Source: Treponema sp. UBA6367 (GTDB lineage Bacteria > Spirochaetota > Spirochaetia > Treponematales > Treponemataceae). Taken from it: 45,880 bases of DNA. Location of the stretch: the NCBI GenBank assembly GCA_002437725.1, contig DJRF01000015.1, positions 1 to 45,880 of the forward strand. Reading direction: 5' to 3'. Shown here piece after piece: positions 17,606 through 26,473 of this stretch (its first letter is position 1; each line of letters starts with the position of its first letter). Both the position numbers and the translations under genes were made by a program. The notes under the pieces were generated by a model, which saw nothing but the letters and a program-made list of their open reading frames with translations, was not told where the DNA came from and did not search any database.

Positions 17606-19569
17606 CCTCTATATGGAATATCAGATTTCAATAAATCTCTGTGTAAATTCTTGCTAAATCCAATACCATTCAAAAGACAAACCTGGTTAGCAGAATTTTT
17701 TGCTAATTCATCATTACAAGGTCCAAGCGTAATATTTCCTAGCCATGGATATCTGTTTTCGTCTTCAACAGGTAATTTTTCTTTTTCAATCTTTACTTCA
17801 CAGTAAGGAATAAACAAATTCTTTCCGCATCTAGCATTTTTTTGAGCTTTTTCTACATTTTCTATAACAATTCGCCACTCCTGCTCATCTTTAAAACTTT
17901 CATGTTTGAAATAAGTAGAAAACTTCAATAATTTTGGTATAATGCTATAAATTGGAGTATTTTCAGACTTAATAGAATCTATCAATTTTTGAATTTCAAG
18001 AATTTGTTCATTTTTATTATATATACATTTTTTCAAGTCAATTTTATTTTGATTACATTTATTTAATGTTTCTAATAAATAAGAAGTATCGAATTCAATG
18101 CATATCCCTGAAGCATTATCTCCATATAATCTCCATTGATTCAAATCATCTTTTTTTTCTGAAAAAGAAATTACATAATATCCAAAACCTTCAAAAGACT
18201 TATAAAAATCATTGAAATCAAATGTCACGTTTTCCTTTTTTAGTTTTTCTTTTACATCAGAATTTTTTTCTAAAGACAATAATTCTTCAAATATTTCATA
18301 AGGAATCTTACTTTCTTTACTATCATTCATAAATAAAATTTCAGAAGCCCAAAGAGTTTTATTTTTAATAATACCTAGAAATCCTGTTTTCGATGTGTAA
18401 TGATACAATTTATCAGGTACTGCTGTTTTTTCCATAATAATTCTCCGAAAATCTTTATTATTAATATTAGAAAATACATTACCTTCATAATCATTTTCCA
18501 AAAACTCAAATCCATTTTTAATCCATCTGCCTTTAATTCCAAAAAGTCTGAACAGATTTTCTATCCGCTCATTCATAGAGAAAACTTTTCCTATTAATGG
18601 AACAACACCAAATTTCTTCTTAAGAATCAAACTGAAAACGCAGCAATGAAAGCTGTTCGTAACAACATATTCCGCATTGTCTACCAGATAAAGCCATTCA
18701 GGAATTGTCGCGAATGTTTTTGTGTAACTGTCAATTTTCGAGTTTCCAGTTACGTAAATTACATCAAGATTTTTTTCAGCAGCAAAATCATAAACGTTAT
18801 CAATATCAAAATCGCAGGCATTACTGAGCATGTAAAGCAAAAGATAAGGCTTATAAGGAACATTGATTTTATTTTCACTGTAGATTTTTCTGTAATCTTC
18901 TGCACTCAAAAGCAACGTCGGATCCGGCACGAGTTCAGCATTCTCATATCCGCATTTCCTGCATAGCTCTATTCCGCCTTTTTCACGCACTGAAACATAG
19001 TCAAATTTTGCAATAAGAGGACGGATTTCTTCTATAATATCAGGATATAAATCTGAACAGCTCCAGCTTGCAGCATAGCTCATTCGTTTTGTTTCAGATT
19101 TTCCAAAATCAAGAAAATACGCATGTATAAGATTTTTACATTTTTTTATGTTCTTGCAAAAACTGAAATTCCAGACCTGATCACTTCCCGCAATATAGAC
19201 ATCAGCTTCTGGAGGATTTTCTTTCAGTTCCGAATATGAGCTATATATTTTTTCTGACTGGACAATATATTTGTTTCGGAAATCCTCAAAATGCCGATCG
19301 TGAAGTTTCGCTTCCACAATGGATTTTCTTGAATTAACTCTATAGTTTAAATATTTGAAAAGCAGGATTGGATTCAATGCCTTCAACAGGCGAATAAAAA
19401 CAGGACTTCTTGTAAAATCATTCTGAGAGTTATACCGTATTAAAAAGGCATCGTGTCCTGCGTCACGCAGATATTTCTGGAGTGCATAGCATTGCAAAAG
19501 CTGACCATAATTGTCGTTTGACCACCAGAAAGTGAGTATTCCGACTTTCAGTTTTTTTGTTCCAGCCAT
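17602..19569 (-). CDS. Polysaccharide pyruvyl transferase fused to a DUF2971 domain
   Basis: Residues 1 to about 378 are a polysaccharide pyruvyl transferase: VGILTFWWSNDNYGQLLQCYAL at the N-terminus, VYIAGSDQVWNF near residue 125, VSVREKGG near 193 and the late TNSFHCCVFSLI motif. They would add pyruvate ketals to sugars. From about residue 387 a second domain begins with KLYHYTSKTGFLGII and LWASEILFMNDSKE, then VISFSEKKDDLNQWRLYGD, which matches DUF2971, normally a separate protein of about 250-300 residues with unknown function. The join shows no frameshift. The fusion may be functional or come from a deletion between two adjacent genes. Confidence 0.82.
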   Translation of the reverse strand: MAGTKKLKVGILTFWWSNDNYGQLLQCYALQKYLRDAGHDAFLIRYNSQNDFTRSPVFIRLLKALNPILLFKYLNYRVNSRKSIVEAKLHDRHFEDFRNKYIVQSEKIYSSYSELKENPPEADVYIAGSDQVWNFSFCKNIKKCKNLIHAYFLDFGKSETKRMSYAASWSCSDLYPDIIEEIRPLIAKFDYVSVREKGGIELCRKCGYENAELVPDPTLLLSAEDYRKIYSENKINVPYKPYLLLYMLSNACDFDIDNVYDFAAEKNLDVIYVTGNSKIDSYTKTFATIPEWLYLVDNAEYVVTNSFHCCVFSLILKKKFGVVPLIGKVFSMNERIENLFRLFGIKGRWIKNGFEFLENDYEGNVFSNINNKDFRRIIMEKTAVPDKLYHYTSKTGFLGIIKNKTLWASEILFMNDSKESKIPYEIFEELLSLEKNSDVKEKLKKENVTFDFNDFYKSFEGFGYYVISFSEKKDDLNQWRLYGDNASGICIEFDTSYLLETLNKCNQNKIDLKKCIYNKNEQILEIQKLIDSIKSENTPIYSIIPKLLKFSTYFKHESFKDEQEWRIVIENVEKAQKNARCGKNLFIPYCEVKIEKEKLPVEDENRYPWLGNITLGPCNDELAKNSANQVCLLNGIGFSKNLHRDLLKSDIPYRG

Positions 19570-19630
19570 CTTTTTTTTGGCTGAAAAGATAATTGATTTT
19601 ATCTGATTTCTATTTTTGAATTTTGTCTTT

Positions 19631-20920
19631 CTAAAACAAGTTTTTGTCCAGCAGAAAATCTGTAATTCCGATGTTCAGAACGCCGTCTTCATCGTACCAG
19701 CGTTTTCTTATGTCGGCGCGTACAATTATTTTCGGGAATGAATCTCCTGTGAGCGAAAAGGGCTTGAGTTCTGACGCAGTCTTCTCTTCGGTCTGCAACG
19801 CAAAAGCCGACTGGACATAGACTTTCTTTCCGCCTTTTGAAGCCACAAAGTCAATCTCGCGCGGAACACGCACAGAATTCTTATTCTGGTTCAGCTCCCT
19901 TGAATACACAACGCCCACATCAACAAGAAATCCGCGGATTTTAAGCTCATTATAAACCACATTTTCCATGATATGCGTCATCTCCTGTTGCCTGAATCCA
20001 ATTCTCGCATTTCTTAAGCCAACATCCTCACAGTAGAATTTGCTTGGAAAATCAAAATAGGACTTTCCGCGAACATCGTAACGCTTAGCCTCGGAAATCA
20101 GGAACGCATCCTCAAGGTGCTTTATGTATGAAGAAACAGTAACGTCTGAAATTTCAGTTTTCTCTTTTGAGCGGAGTGTGTCAGCAATTTTTTTAGGATT
20201 TGTAAGAGAGCCGACAGAAGAGCAGATTAAATTCAGAATCTTGGAAAGCACATCCTCGCGCTCAATTTTTTTACGATCAACAATATCTTTTATGTAAACC
20301 TCAGAAAAAAGCGTGGAAAGATACTCCATTTTTCCCGCTTCATCACTCTTAGAGAGCACAAAAGGAAGCCCGCCGTAAAAACAGAATTCCTCAAACGCAT
20401 CGGATTTTTCGCCGTCATACACCGACAAGAATTCTGCAAAGCTTAATGGGTGAACCCTTATTTCATCGCTGCGCCCGCGGAATTCTGTAAGAATATCTGA
20501 TGAAAGCATTTTTGAGTTCGAGCCTGTAACGTAAACATCAAGATTCTGATACTCACGGAAATCATTCAGAACATCATAAAAAGTGATTTTTTTGCCTTCA
20601 GGATTGTAAGGATTCTTAACTTCATCCGAAAGCTGAATCTCATCGATAAAAAGATAAAACTTTTCCGACTTGCCCTGAATCCTGCTGACAACAAATGAGG
20701 AAAGCTCAAGCGGATTTCTAAATCGTATGTCGCGAAGCAAATCAAGCTCAATAGAGATGATGTTCTCTGGCTTCGCTCCTTTTTCAAGCAGATAATTCTT
20801 GAACAGGACGTGCAAAAGATAAGACTTTCCGCATCTTCTGATTCCAGTTATGACTTTTACCTGCCCGTTCCACATAGACGAGACAAGTCTGTCCAGATAC
20901 ACATCACGCTTAATTTCCAT
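19631..20920 (-). CDS. AAA_14/DUF4143 ATPase 1
   Basis: The 429-residue protein has Walker A GIRRCGKS (26-33), Walker B LFIDEIQ, a sensor-like VTGSNSKML, a middle winged-helix segment (KKIADTLRS, VSSYIKHLEDAFL) and a C-terminal DUF4143 domain. DUF4143 has a PD-(D/E)XK-like fold; here the D of EIDF is kept but the E-x-K position reads VYVQSA, so nuclease chemistry looks lost. It interrupts the polysaccharide cluster between the FrhB-like and pyruvyl transferase genes. It closely resembles ATPase 3 at 35361-36584. An 11-bp inverted repeat lies just upstream of the ATG. The cellular role of this family is not established. Confidence 0.85.
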   Translation of the reverse strand: MEIKRDVYLDRLVSSMWNGQVKVITGIRRCGKSYLLHVLFKNYLLEKGAKPENIISIELDLLRDIRFRNPLELSSFVVSRIQGKSEKFYLFIDEIQLSDEVKNPYNPEGKKITFYDVLNDFREYQNLDVYVTGSNSKMLSSDILTEFRGRSDEIRVHPLSFAEFLSVYDGEKSDAFEEFCFYGGLPFVLSKSDEAGKMEYLSTLFSEVYIKDIVDRKKIEREDVLSKILNLICSSVGSLTNPKKIADTLRSKEKTEISDVTVSSYIKHLEDAFLISEAKRYDVRGKSYFDFPSKFYCEDVGLRNARIGFRQQEMTHIMENVVYNELKIRGFLVDVGVVYSRELNQNKNSVRVPREIDFVASKGGKKVYVQSAFALQTEEKTASELKPFSLTGDSFPKIIVRADIRKRWYDEDGVLNIGITDFLLDKNLF

Positions 20921-20931
20921 AGCAGAGTTCC

Positions 20932-20971
20932 TATTAAAAAGTTCAGCCCATAAAGGCGATACTTTTTAATA
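20932..20971. promoter_or_regulatory. Inverted repeat upstream of DUF4143 ATPase 1
   Basis: TATTAAAAAGT (20932-20942) and ACTTTTTAATA (20961-20971) are a perfect 11-bp inverted repeat with an 18-bp spacer, starting 12 bp upstream of the ATG. The position overlaps the likely promoter, so an operator is the simplest reading. Confidence 0.55.
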
Positions 20972-21038
20972 AAAGTAGCATTTTTTACAAATATCCTCAA
21001 TACGGTAAAACGGTAAAAAATTTATGCAAAAATCAGAA

Positions 21039-21079
21039 CCTTGACTCAGCCGTTTTTTTGGGTTTTGATAACCCCCAAA
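21039..21079. repeat. Dispersed structured repeat, copy 1
   Basis: CCTTGACTCAGCCGTTTTT is followed by a hairpin TTTGGG...CCCAAA with loop TTTTGATAA. A second copy lies at 30250-30289. No gene covers it. Confidence 0.5.
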
Positions 21080-21154
21080 TCAAAAATAGAAATGTCAAAG
21101 AACATATAAAACAACAAGAAAACACCGTTGTCTTATCAAAAATCAATTGTCTTT

Positions 21155-22330
21155 TCAGCGAGCCTCCTTTTTATTTTTTATATTTCGGATATGCCATAAA
21201 CATCTTGCTGCAAAACGTTTCGTTTTCATAAAAAAAGAGTCCTTTCCAAATTTTATGTACAACTCATTAATTTCTGTTCTTTCAAAATTTTTAAAGAAGA
21301 TATTTCTCTTTTTAGGGCGCTTCTTACTTTCAAAATATGCAGGATTGAACTTTACAGCCTGACTAAAATCAGTTTCTTTTATGCAGCAAGAGTTCTTTAT
21401 TGAATCAACTAGTCTTTTTCCTTTTTCATTTTGAACAATTACAAGACTTGTCCCTTTGTCGTCAAAGAATTCTTTTTCAAGGTTTTCAACTCCCCAAAAA
21501 TCCGCAAGCGTTATATCTGACTTGTGGCTATTTCCGCGGAATGAGCATTCATAGCAACTTTTTCGAAGTCCGTTATCTTTTAAGAAAAGCTGCATATATT
21601 TATCTTTTGTCAAAGTCTGCCTGTATTCACTGCCATTCGCGAAAGTGAATGACAGTGAAAACAGCTTCCAGCCGTCATTCTTCCGCCTGAAAGCTGTTTT
21701 CACAATCCGCGAAGCGGATTTTTTTTCGCGGAATTTTATATACTTTTGCCAGAGTGCGGGGCTTGGAACTCCGTGGCAGATAACGTCAACGGCAAAAAGA
21801 TTCTCATAGTCCTTTTTTAGGAACGCCTTTAATCCGGCAATCTGGCACGGTGTTCCTGTGTAAAGGACCTTTCTTCCATCATCAAGAAATTTTCTGCATT
21901 CCAAAAAACTGCTTTCCGTGCGGCTCTGCAGATACTTTGACCCGCGGAATCTCTCAAGCCCGCAAACGGAATCAGTCCAGCCGTGCCTTACAGAAAAATC
22001 ACTGTCAAATTCCGCACCGAAAACAACGCCTCCCTCAGCTATCACTTTTTCAGCAAGAACCGTGAACATTCCGCCGGAAGAGCTTTCAAGACGGATTTTC
22101 TCGTCGCTGCAGATTGCCGCATACGCTTTTCTTTCTGAAAAATCAGTTGAGTTTTTTACGTTCAGAACCGGGCAAGTTTTCTCGCAAAGCCTACACTCAA
22201 CGCAAAGAGAAGAATCAACTTCAGGATATAAAAATCCTTCATTATTCGGTGTCATCGAGATTGCGGACTTAGGACAAATCTGTTCGCAGACGCCACAGCC
22301 GGAGCATTTTAAAGAAGGAAGACTAGGCAT
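21155..22330 (-). CDS. Ferredoxin-type FrhB/FdhB-like oxidoreductase of the polysaccharide cluster
   Basis: The N-terminus carries two 4Fe-4S motifs (CSGCGVCEQICP and CVECRLCEKTCP), followed by the coenzyme F420 hydrogenase/dehydrogenase beta-subunit N and C domains (SSGGMFTVLAE, YTGTPCQIAGLKAFL, DVICHGVPSP, then SDITLADFWG). Bacterial members are common in surface-polysaccharide clusters, typically beside pyruvyl transferases, as here; the reaction is not known. The ATG at 22330 is chosen because AAGGAG lies upstream and the TTG before it is unlikely. It overlaps the flippase gene by 8 bp. Confidence 0.85.
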   Translation of the reverse strand: MPSLPSLKCSGCGVCEQICPKSAISMTPNNEGFLYPEVDSSLCVECRLCEKTCPVLNVKNSTDFSERKAYAAICSDEKIRLESSSGGMFTVLAEKVIAEGGVVFGAEFDSDFSVRHGWTDSVCGLERFRGSKYLQSRTESSFLECRKFLDDGRKVLYTGTPCQIAGLKAFLKKDYENLFAVDVICHGVPSPALWQKYIKFREKKSASRIVKTAFRRKNDGWKLFSLSFTFANGSEYRQTLTKDKYMQLFLKDNGLRKSCYECSFRGNSHKSDITLADFWGVENLEKEFFDDKGTSLVIVQNEKGKRLVDSIKNSCCIKETDFSQAVKFNPAYFESKKRPKKRNIFFKNFERTEINELYIKFGKDSFFMKTKRFAARCLWHIRNIKNKKEAR

Positions 22331-23840
22331 CAAAAAAACTCCTTCGCATCATATTCAAGACAGAAACACGTTCTGATTTATTCATTCCGACAAACAAGAT
22401 GGATGCTGAAGCAAAGGTGACGGACAAGAAGACAACGCCAATAAAATTCATAATTTCACCTTTAATGAAATAGCGAGCAGCAGCAGGAACAACCGCAGAC
22501 AGAACTGCAACGGCAAAAATCGGCAGGTACACGCTCATTAAGAAACTTCGTATAGAAAAGTCTGTCAAAACTTTTACAATAAAAAGACGCACAACAAACG
22601 CAATAAAAGTTATACAGATTGCAGCGACAAGAACACTGTATGCAGGAAGCCCGCATTTCAGGCATACATAGCTTGCAGGAAGATTCATAAGCAGGATTCC
22701 GCCCACAGCACTCTGATAAAGCTTTATTTTTCCAGTCGCCTGCGCAAGCGTCATGACTGGATAGCTCACGGAATCAACCAAAGCATCAATCAGAACAAGG
22801 CGCGCAAAAAGTACGGCATTTTCAGGCGGATTTTTAAGCCAGACATCCAATACAAACGGCATTTCGAGCAAAAGCGGAAGCGTAAAAATATACATCAGAA
22901 AAAATGTCATCCTGCAGCCGCGGAAAGTCAGCGAAAGACATTCCTCTTTTTCTTCCGCGGCATAAGTCTTTATAATCTGAGGACGTATCGCTGTTGAGAA
23001 ATTCTGGCTGAAACTTGTTACCGCCGCGCTTACCTGCGAAGCTATCGCCCTGGCAGCATTCACAAGTGAACCGAAAAACTGGTTCAGAAGAATATTCACA
23101 ATCTGATTTTTGAATACACCAACAGAGCTTCCGAAGAGATTCCATCCGACATAGCTGAACATCCCGGAAAACAGCTTCTTATCCCACGACAGTCTGAATC
23201 TGCATTCCTTGTAATGCCTCCTGCAGTAAAAACGGTAAAGCCCAGTATTTATGGCAGCCACAAACAAAAGAAGTATTCCGTAAAGAATCAGTTTGTCCGC
23301 CACAGCGATTTTCAGGACAAATGCAACTGCAAGCTTCAGCACCGCCTCGGCAATGCTCACATACGCATAGATGCTCATGTTCTCATGGGCGATTATCGCG
23401 CTCATGTACGGTGTAGTCATAAGGGTGAACAGAAATGATATGACCGCACACTGATAAATCCATTTTGCGGCAGTCATGCGCTCCAGCGGAATCACAAGCT
23501 TGTTGCATACGAACCAAAATCCCAAAGTTTCCGCAAAAATGACAATCACAGCAGAAAGAAAAGCGTAGATTGTAAGAGTTACAGAAAATATATGCGGAAG
23601 CCCGGCTTCGTTTTTCCTCCCCATCTCAAACGAGAAGAAACGCTGGCTTGCAGTCGCCATCGCGCCGCTCAAAAAACCGAACATCGTGACAACGCCGGCG
23701 ACAACATTGTAGATTCCATAATCTTCCGCGCCAAGCGTATTCAGAACGACACGCACCGTGTACAAAGACACGAGCATTATGAGAATCTGCCGAAAGTACA
23801 AGGCAAGCGTGTTTTTTGCAATACGGGATGTATTGGACAT
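22323..23840 (-). CDS. wzx: Wzx-type oligosaccharide flippase
   Basis: The 505-residue protein has about 12-14 hydrophobic helices and the typical opening of polysaccharide flippases (NTLALYFRQILIMLVSLYTVRVVL, then LGAEDYGIYNVVAGVV). It would move lipid-linked repeat units across the inner membrane. Its stop overlaps the FrhB-like start and its own start directly abuts the WecG gene's stop, so the three are one transcription unit. Confidence 0.85.
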   Translation of the reverse strand: MSNTSRIAKNTLALYFRQILIMLVSLYTVRVVLNTLGAEDYGIYNVVAGVVTMFGFLSGAMATASQRFFSFEMGRKNEAGLPHIFSVTLTIYAFLSAVIVIFAETLGFWFVCNKLVIPLERMTAAKWIYQCAVISFLFTLMTTPYMSAIIAHENMSIYAYVSIAEAVLKLAVAFVLKIAVADKLILYGILLLFVAAINTGLYRFYCRRHYKECRFRLSWDKKLFSGMFSYVGWNLFGSSVGVFKNQIVNILLNQFFGSLVNAARAIASQVSAAVTSFSQNFSTAIRPQIIKTYAAEEKEECLSLTFRGCRMTFFLMYIFTLPLLLEMPFVLDVWLKNPPENAVLFARLVLIDALVDSVSYPVMTLAQATGKIKLYQSAVGGILLMNLPASYVCLKCGLPAYSVLVAAICITFIAFVVRLFIVKVLTDFSIRSFLMSVYLPIFAVAVLSAVVPAAARYFIKGEIMNFIGVVFLSVTFASASILFVGMNKSERVSVLNMMRRSFFDA

Positions 23841-24587
23841 TTAAACGTCTTCCCTCACATCATATTTCCCGCGCTTATAGTTCACCAGAAATTTCACCAG
23901 CTTCATCTGCCTTGCCACGCGTTTGAACGAGAAACTTGCGAACAGTCGGAAAAGCCATTCTAGTCCGAGGCGGATCATAAATTCAGGCGCGCGTTTTGTG
24001 TTTCCGCTCCAGAAATCGACAGCACCGCCGTTTCCGAAGATTATTTTTGCGTTCAGTTTTTGCCGGTTTTCCCAAATCCACTGTTCCTGAAGCGGGCAGC
24101 CTTTACATACAATCAGGATGTCGGGTTTTGCGGCGTTTATTTTTTCAATCAGAAAATCGCCGTCAAATTTTGTGTAGCCGAAAGTCCATTCGATTATTTT
24201 TACGTTCGAATGCGCGCTTTCTATGCGGAGCTTTGCGTCCTCAAGGTTTTCGATTTTCGAGCCATAAAGATAGACGCCCACTTTTCTGCCGTCAGGAAGA
24301 TAGTCAAAAAAATCTGTTCCCGGATAGCGGTCAACGGTAGAATATGAAGTGCCGAGTTTTTTGTTGATTGCGTACAGAAGGTTTATTCCGTCGATAAAGT
24401 TGTATTTCGCGCTCTTAAAATATTCATGAAGAAGCGGATTTTTCTCTTGCGCCAAAAAGATTTCGGGATTTATGAACGAGATTACAGACTGCCCGGAACC
24501 ATCGAGCATCTGGGAGAAAACAGATTTCATTTCCGCAAGGTCAGAAGGAACTGCGAGCGGAATTTCCTCAAAGAGATAGTTTTTCAT
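23841..24587 (-). CDS. WecG/TagA/CpsF-family glycosyltransferase
   Basis: The product is about 248 residues, a GT26 enzyme: SFINPEIFLAQ, FIDGINLLYAINK, then DRYPGTDFFD, LYGSKIENLEDA and the late FGNGGAVDFWSGNTKRAP with a following LEWLFRL. Family members add N-acetylmannosaminuronic acid or a similar sugar to an undecaprenyl-linked acceptor. The ATG at 24587 has GGGAGAG just upstream. Early position in the operon fits an assembly-initiating role. Confidence 0.87.
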   Translation of the reverse strand: MKNYLFEEIPLAVPSDLAEMKSVFSQMLDGSGQSVISFINPEIFLAQEKNPLLHEYFKSAKYNFIDGINLLYAINKKLGTSYSTVDRYPGTDFFDYLPDGRKVGVYLYGSKIENLEDAKLRIESAHSNVKIIEWTFGYTKFDGDFLIEKINAAKPDILIVCKGCPLQEQWIWENRQKLNAKIIFGNGGAVDFWSGNTKRAPEFMIRLGLEWLFRLFASFSFKRVARQMKLVKFLVNYKRGKYDVREDV

Positions 24588-24588
24588 A

Positions 24589-25035
24589 TCACTCTCCCGT
24601 CTTCGCAAATGAAAGTGAAGTTATTTTGCTTTCAAGAATTTTTTCTTCCTGCTCTATCTCTTCCTCCCTCACAAATTCCCTTCCGCAGTCATAAACCACC
24701 TGACCGCAGCCATCCGCACAGAAAGCCACAATCACGCTTTTCCGCACTTCCTCGCCGCCAAGCCACACAGACTCATCATCATCCGCAACCGGCGACAAAG
24801 TGCATATATATAGAAGAATTTGTTCAGTTCTGTCCGCCTTGAGCCTCTCAAGCACAAAAGAAAGCATCGCCTCTGTAACGCCGTTCGGGAAAATCATAAT
24901 TTCCTTTTCCGCCCAAGAGCCGCCGGATTCGCTTGCGAGAAAATCGTGCATTTCGTTTATTTTTTTCTGCGTGAATCCGTCAGGCGCACAGCCGCAGAGA
25001 ATGGCGTGTCGGGTCAAAATCTTCTCCAAAATCAA
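24589..25035 (-). CDS. Unknown protein at the head of the polysaccharide operon
   Basis: The 148-residue frame has a hydrophobic strand (AILCGCAP) and another (QILLYICTLSP) and ends in an acidic coiled-coil-like tail (EEEIEQEEKILE). The alternation is faintly like a Rossmann or caspase-like fold but I do not recognise a family. The only initiator for the full frame is a TTG at 25035 with no clear ribosome-binding site, so the start is uncertain. Its stop lies immediately before the WecG start, implying cotranscription, and it diverges from the XRE regulator. Confidence 0.5.
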   Translation of the reverse strand: MILEKILTRHAILCGCAPDGFTQKKINEMHDFLASESGGSWAEKEIMIFPNGVTEAMLSFVLERLKADRTEQILLYICTLSPVADDDESVWLGGEEVRKSVIVAFCADGCGQVVYDCGREFVREEEIEQEEKILESKITSLSFAKTGE

Positions 25036-25038
25036 GAG

Positions 25039-25083
25039 TAATAATGAGAATTACATAACTCAATTTATGACATCTCATTATTA
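25039..25083. promoter_or_regulatory. Inverted repeat between polysaccharide operon and XRE regulator
   Basis: TAATAATGAGA (25039-25049) and TCTCATTATTA (25073-25083) are a perfect 11-bp inverted repeat in the divergent spacer. Further AT-rich near-repeats (TTATGATT, TTATCATT) follow up to 25120. A binding site for the adjacent XRE protein controlling both directions is likely. Confidence 0.55.
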
Positions 25084-25153
25084 GTTTATGATTATATTAT
25101 GATTTATCATTATTAACAAGAGATAATTTATGAAATGTTATTAATATAAGACT

Positions 25154-25501
25154 ATGCCAAAAACTTTTAGGGAAAATCTGAGGGAAGAGCTTGATTATCA
25201 GGACATGAAGGTCAAGGAGCTTGCCGTTGCGACCGGAATTCCAAAGCCAACTCTGGACTGTTACCTGAGCGCACGACAGGTGATTCCCCCTGCCGACATT
25301 GCGGTAAAAATCGCGCAGGCTCTGAATGTTTCGGTTGAATATCTGGTTACAGGAAAGGATGAAAAATCAAAATCGCCAGCGTTTATTCAGATTAATCCGG
25401 AGACAAAGTCAATTTTAACAGATTTGGATTCGATTCCGCAGAACATCCAAAAAACCATAAAAAATCTTATACACCAGACAGCAGAATCATTGCAGAATTG
25501 A
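25154..25501 (+). CDS. XRE-family helix-turn-helix regulator
   Basis: The 115-residue protein has a Cro/CI-type HTH in its first 65 residues (MKVKELAVATGIPKPTLDCYLS, then ADIAVKIAQALNVSVEYLVTG) and a short helical C-terminal tail, possibly for dimerisation. It is divergent from the polysaccharide operon with an 11-bp inverted repeat between them, so it may control that operon and itself. DNA binding is family knowledge; the target is inferred. Confidence 0.85.
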   Translation: MPKTFRENLREELDYQDMKVKELAVATGIPKPTLDCYLSARQVIPPADIAVKIAQALNVSVEYLVTGKDEKSKSPAFIQINPETKSILTDLDSIPQNIQKTIKNLIHQTAESLQN

Positions 25502-25511
25502 TAAAGACGAA

Positions 25512-25643
25512 ATGCTGGAGATTAACACAGAGCTTAAAACCCTGAGCAAAAAAAACTGCGCTCTTGAAGCTAAAATAGCAGATAATCTGAAGGAGTTGTT
25601 CGGGGAAATGAAAAACGAAATAGCAATACACAATAGCGAATAG
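25512..25643 (+). CDS. Small coiled-coil ORF, 43 aa
   Basis: ATG at 25512 lies 10 bp after the XRE stop; the product begins MLEINTELKTLSKKN and continues as a charged amphipathic helix (LEAKIADNLKELFGEMKNEI). It may be a real small partner of the regulator or the detached end of a longer XRE protein. No ribosome-binding site stands out. Confidence 0.35.
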   Translation: MLEINTELKTLSKKNCALEAKIADNLKELFGEMKNEIAIHNSE

Positions 25644-25805
25644 ATAAAAAACAATTGGAATATGATGTTCCTGTAATAAAAAAACTTGAGCTATAACGGA
25701 GAAGCAAATTACGGCAAACCATCTTCACTTGACGGCCGGCTTGGAAATGCTACCTAGAGCCAGTTTGTTCCTGCTATTTTTAAGAAATTGTGCTAGAATA
25801 AAAAC

Positions 25806-26459
25806 GTGAATATTTATAGGTTTATCTACAATATTACAATGTTTCGCAGCCGCAGATTTATTATAAAAAACTATGGCGCGGAATTTTGGAAAAAGTTCAA
25901 AGCCGAATCTCGCATTGTATTTAAAAAGGTTCTTTTGGAACTGCCTGATATTGGGGAAAGCATTTTTTCTTTTAACTATGCGTATACGCCGTCATATATC
26001 GCCTGGTACAAATCCATGCGGAATCTTGGACTTTCCGCAAAAGAAGCCGACAGCCTGATGTGGAAAATGAATGAATGCATGATTTTGACTGTGCCAAAAA
26101 TTTTTCTTCGTTCAGCCGGAAGAATTTATCTTGAAAGCTTCCGAAAAAAAGCCGCGTCCCACATCGAACATCAAAAGAATGGAAATCTTCATGAAAATGA
26201 CTGGCTCATTGAATACAGAAATCTGAACAAAAATTCTTTTGAAATTGACATAAAGAGATGCGGATTTATTACGCTTGCGAAAAAATATGGCGCGGAAGGA
26301 ATGCTGCCCGGAATTTGCGCCGTTGACTACATTGTCGCCCACTATATGGGAAACGGTTTTTCAAGAACCAAGACGCTTGGAGACGGAGACGACTGCTGCA
26401 ACTGCCGCTATGAAATAAAAGGCAAGTGTCCCTTGCAAGTTCCAGCGGAAATGAAATAA
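25806..26459 (+). CDS. L-2-amino-thiazoline-4-carboxylic acid hydrolase-like protein
   Basis: The 217-residue protein matches the ATC-hydrolase family in its C-terminal half: GFITLAKKYGAEGMLPGICAVD, then YMGNGFSRTKTLGDGDDCCNCRY. The family includes the Pseudomonas enzyme that opens the thiazoline ring on the way to cysteine, but most members, including this one, have unproven activity. The conserved Cys and Asp residues (C-x-x-D, GDGDDCC) are present. The GTG at 25806 lacks a good ribosome-binding site; the ATG at 25839 is possible. Confidence 0.75.
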   Translation: MNIYRFIYNITMFRSRRFIIKNYGAEFWKKFKAESRIVFKKVLLELPDIGESIFSFNYAYTPSYIAWYKSMRNLGLSAKEADSLMWKMNECMILTVPKIFLRSAGRIYLESFRKKAASHIEHQKNGNLHENDWLIEYRNLNKNSFEIDIKRCGFITLAKKYGAEGMLPGICAVDYIVAHYMGNGFSRTKTLGDGDDCCNCRYEIKGKCPLQVPAEMK

Positions 26460-26473
26460 TTCAGAAGAAACTT

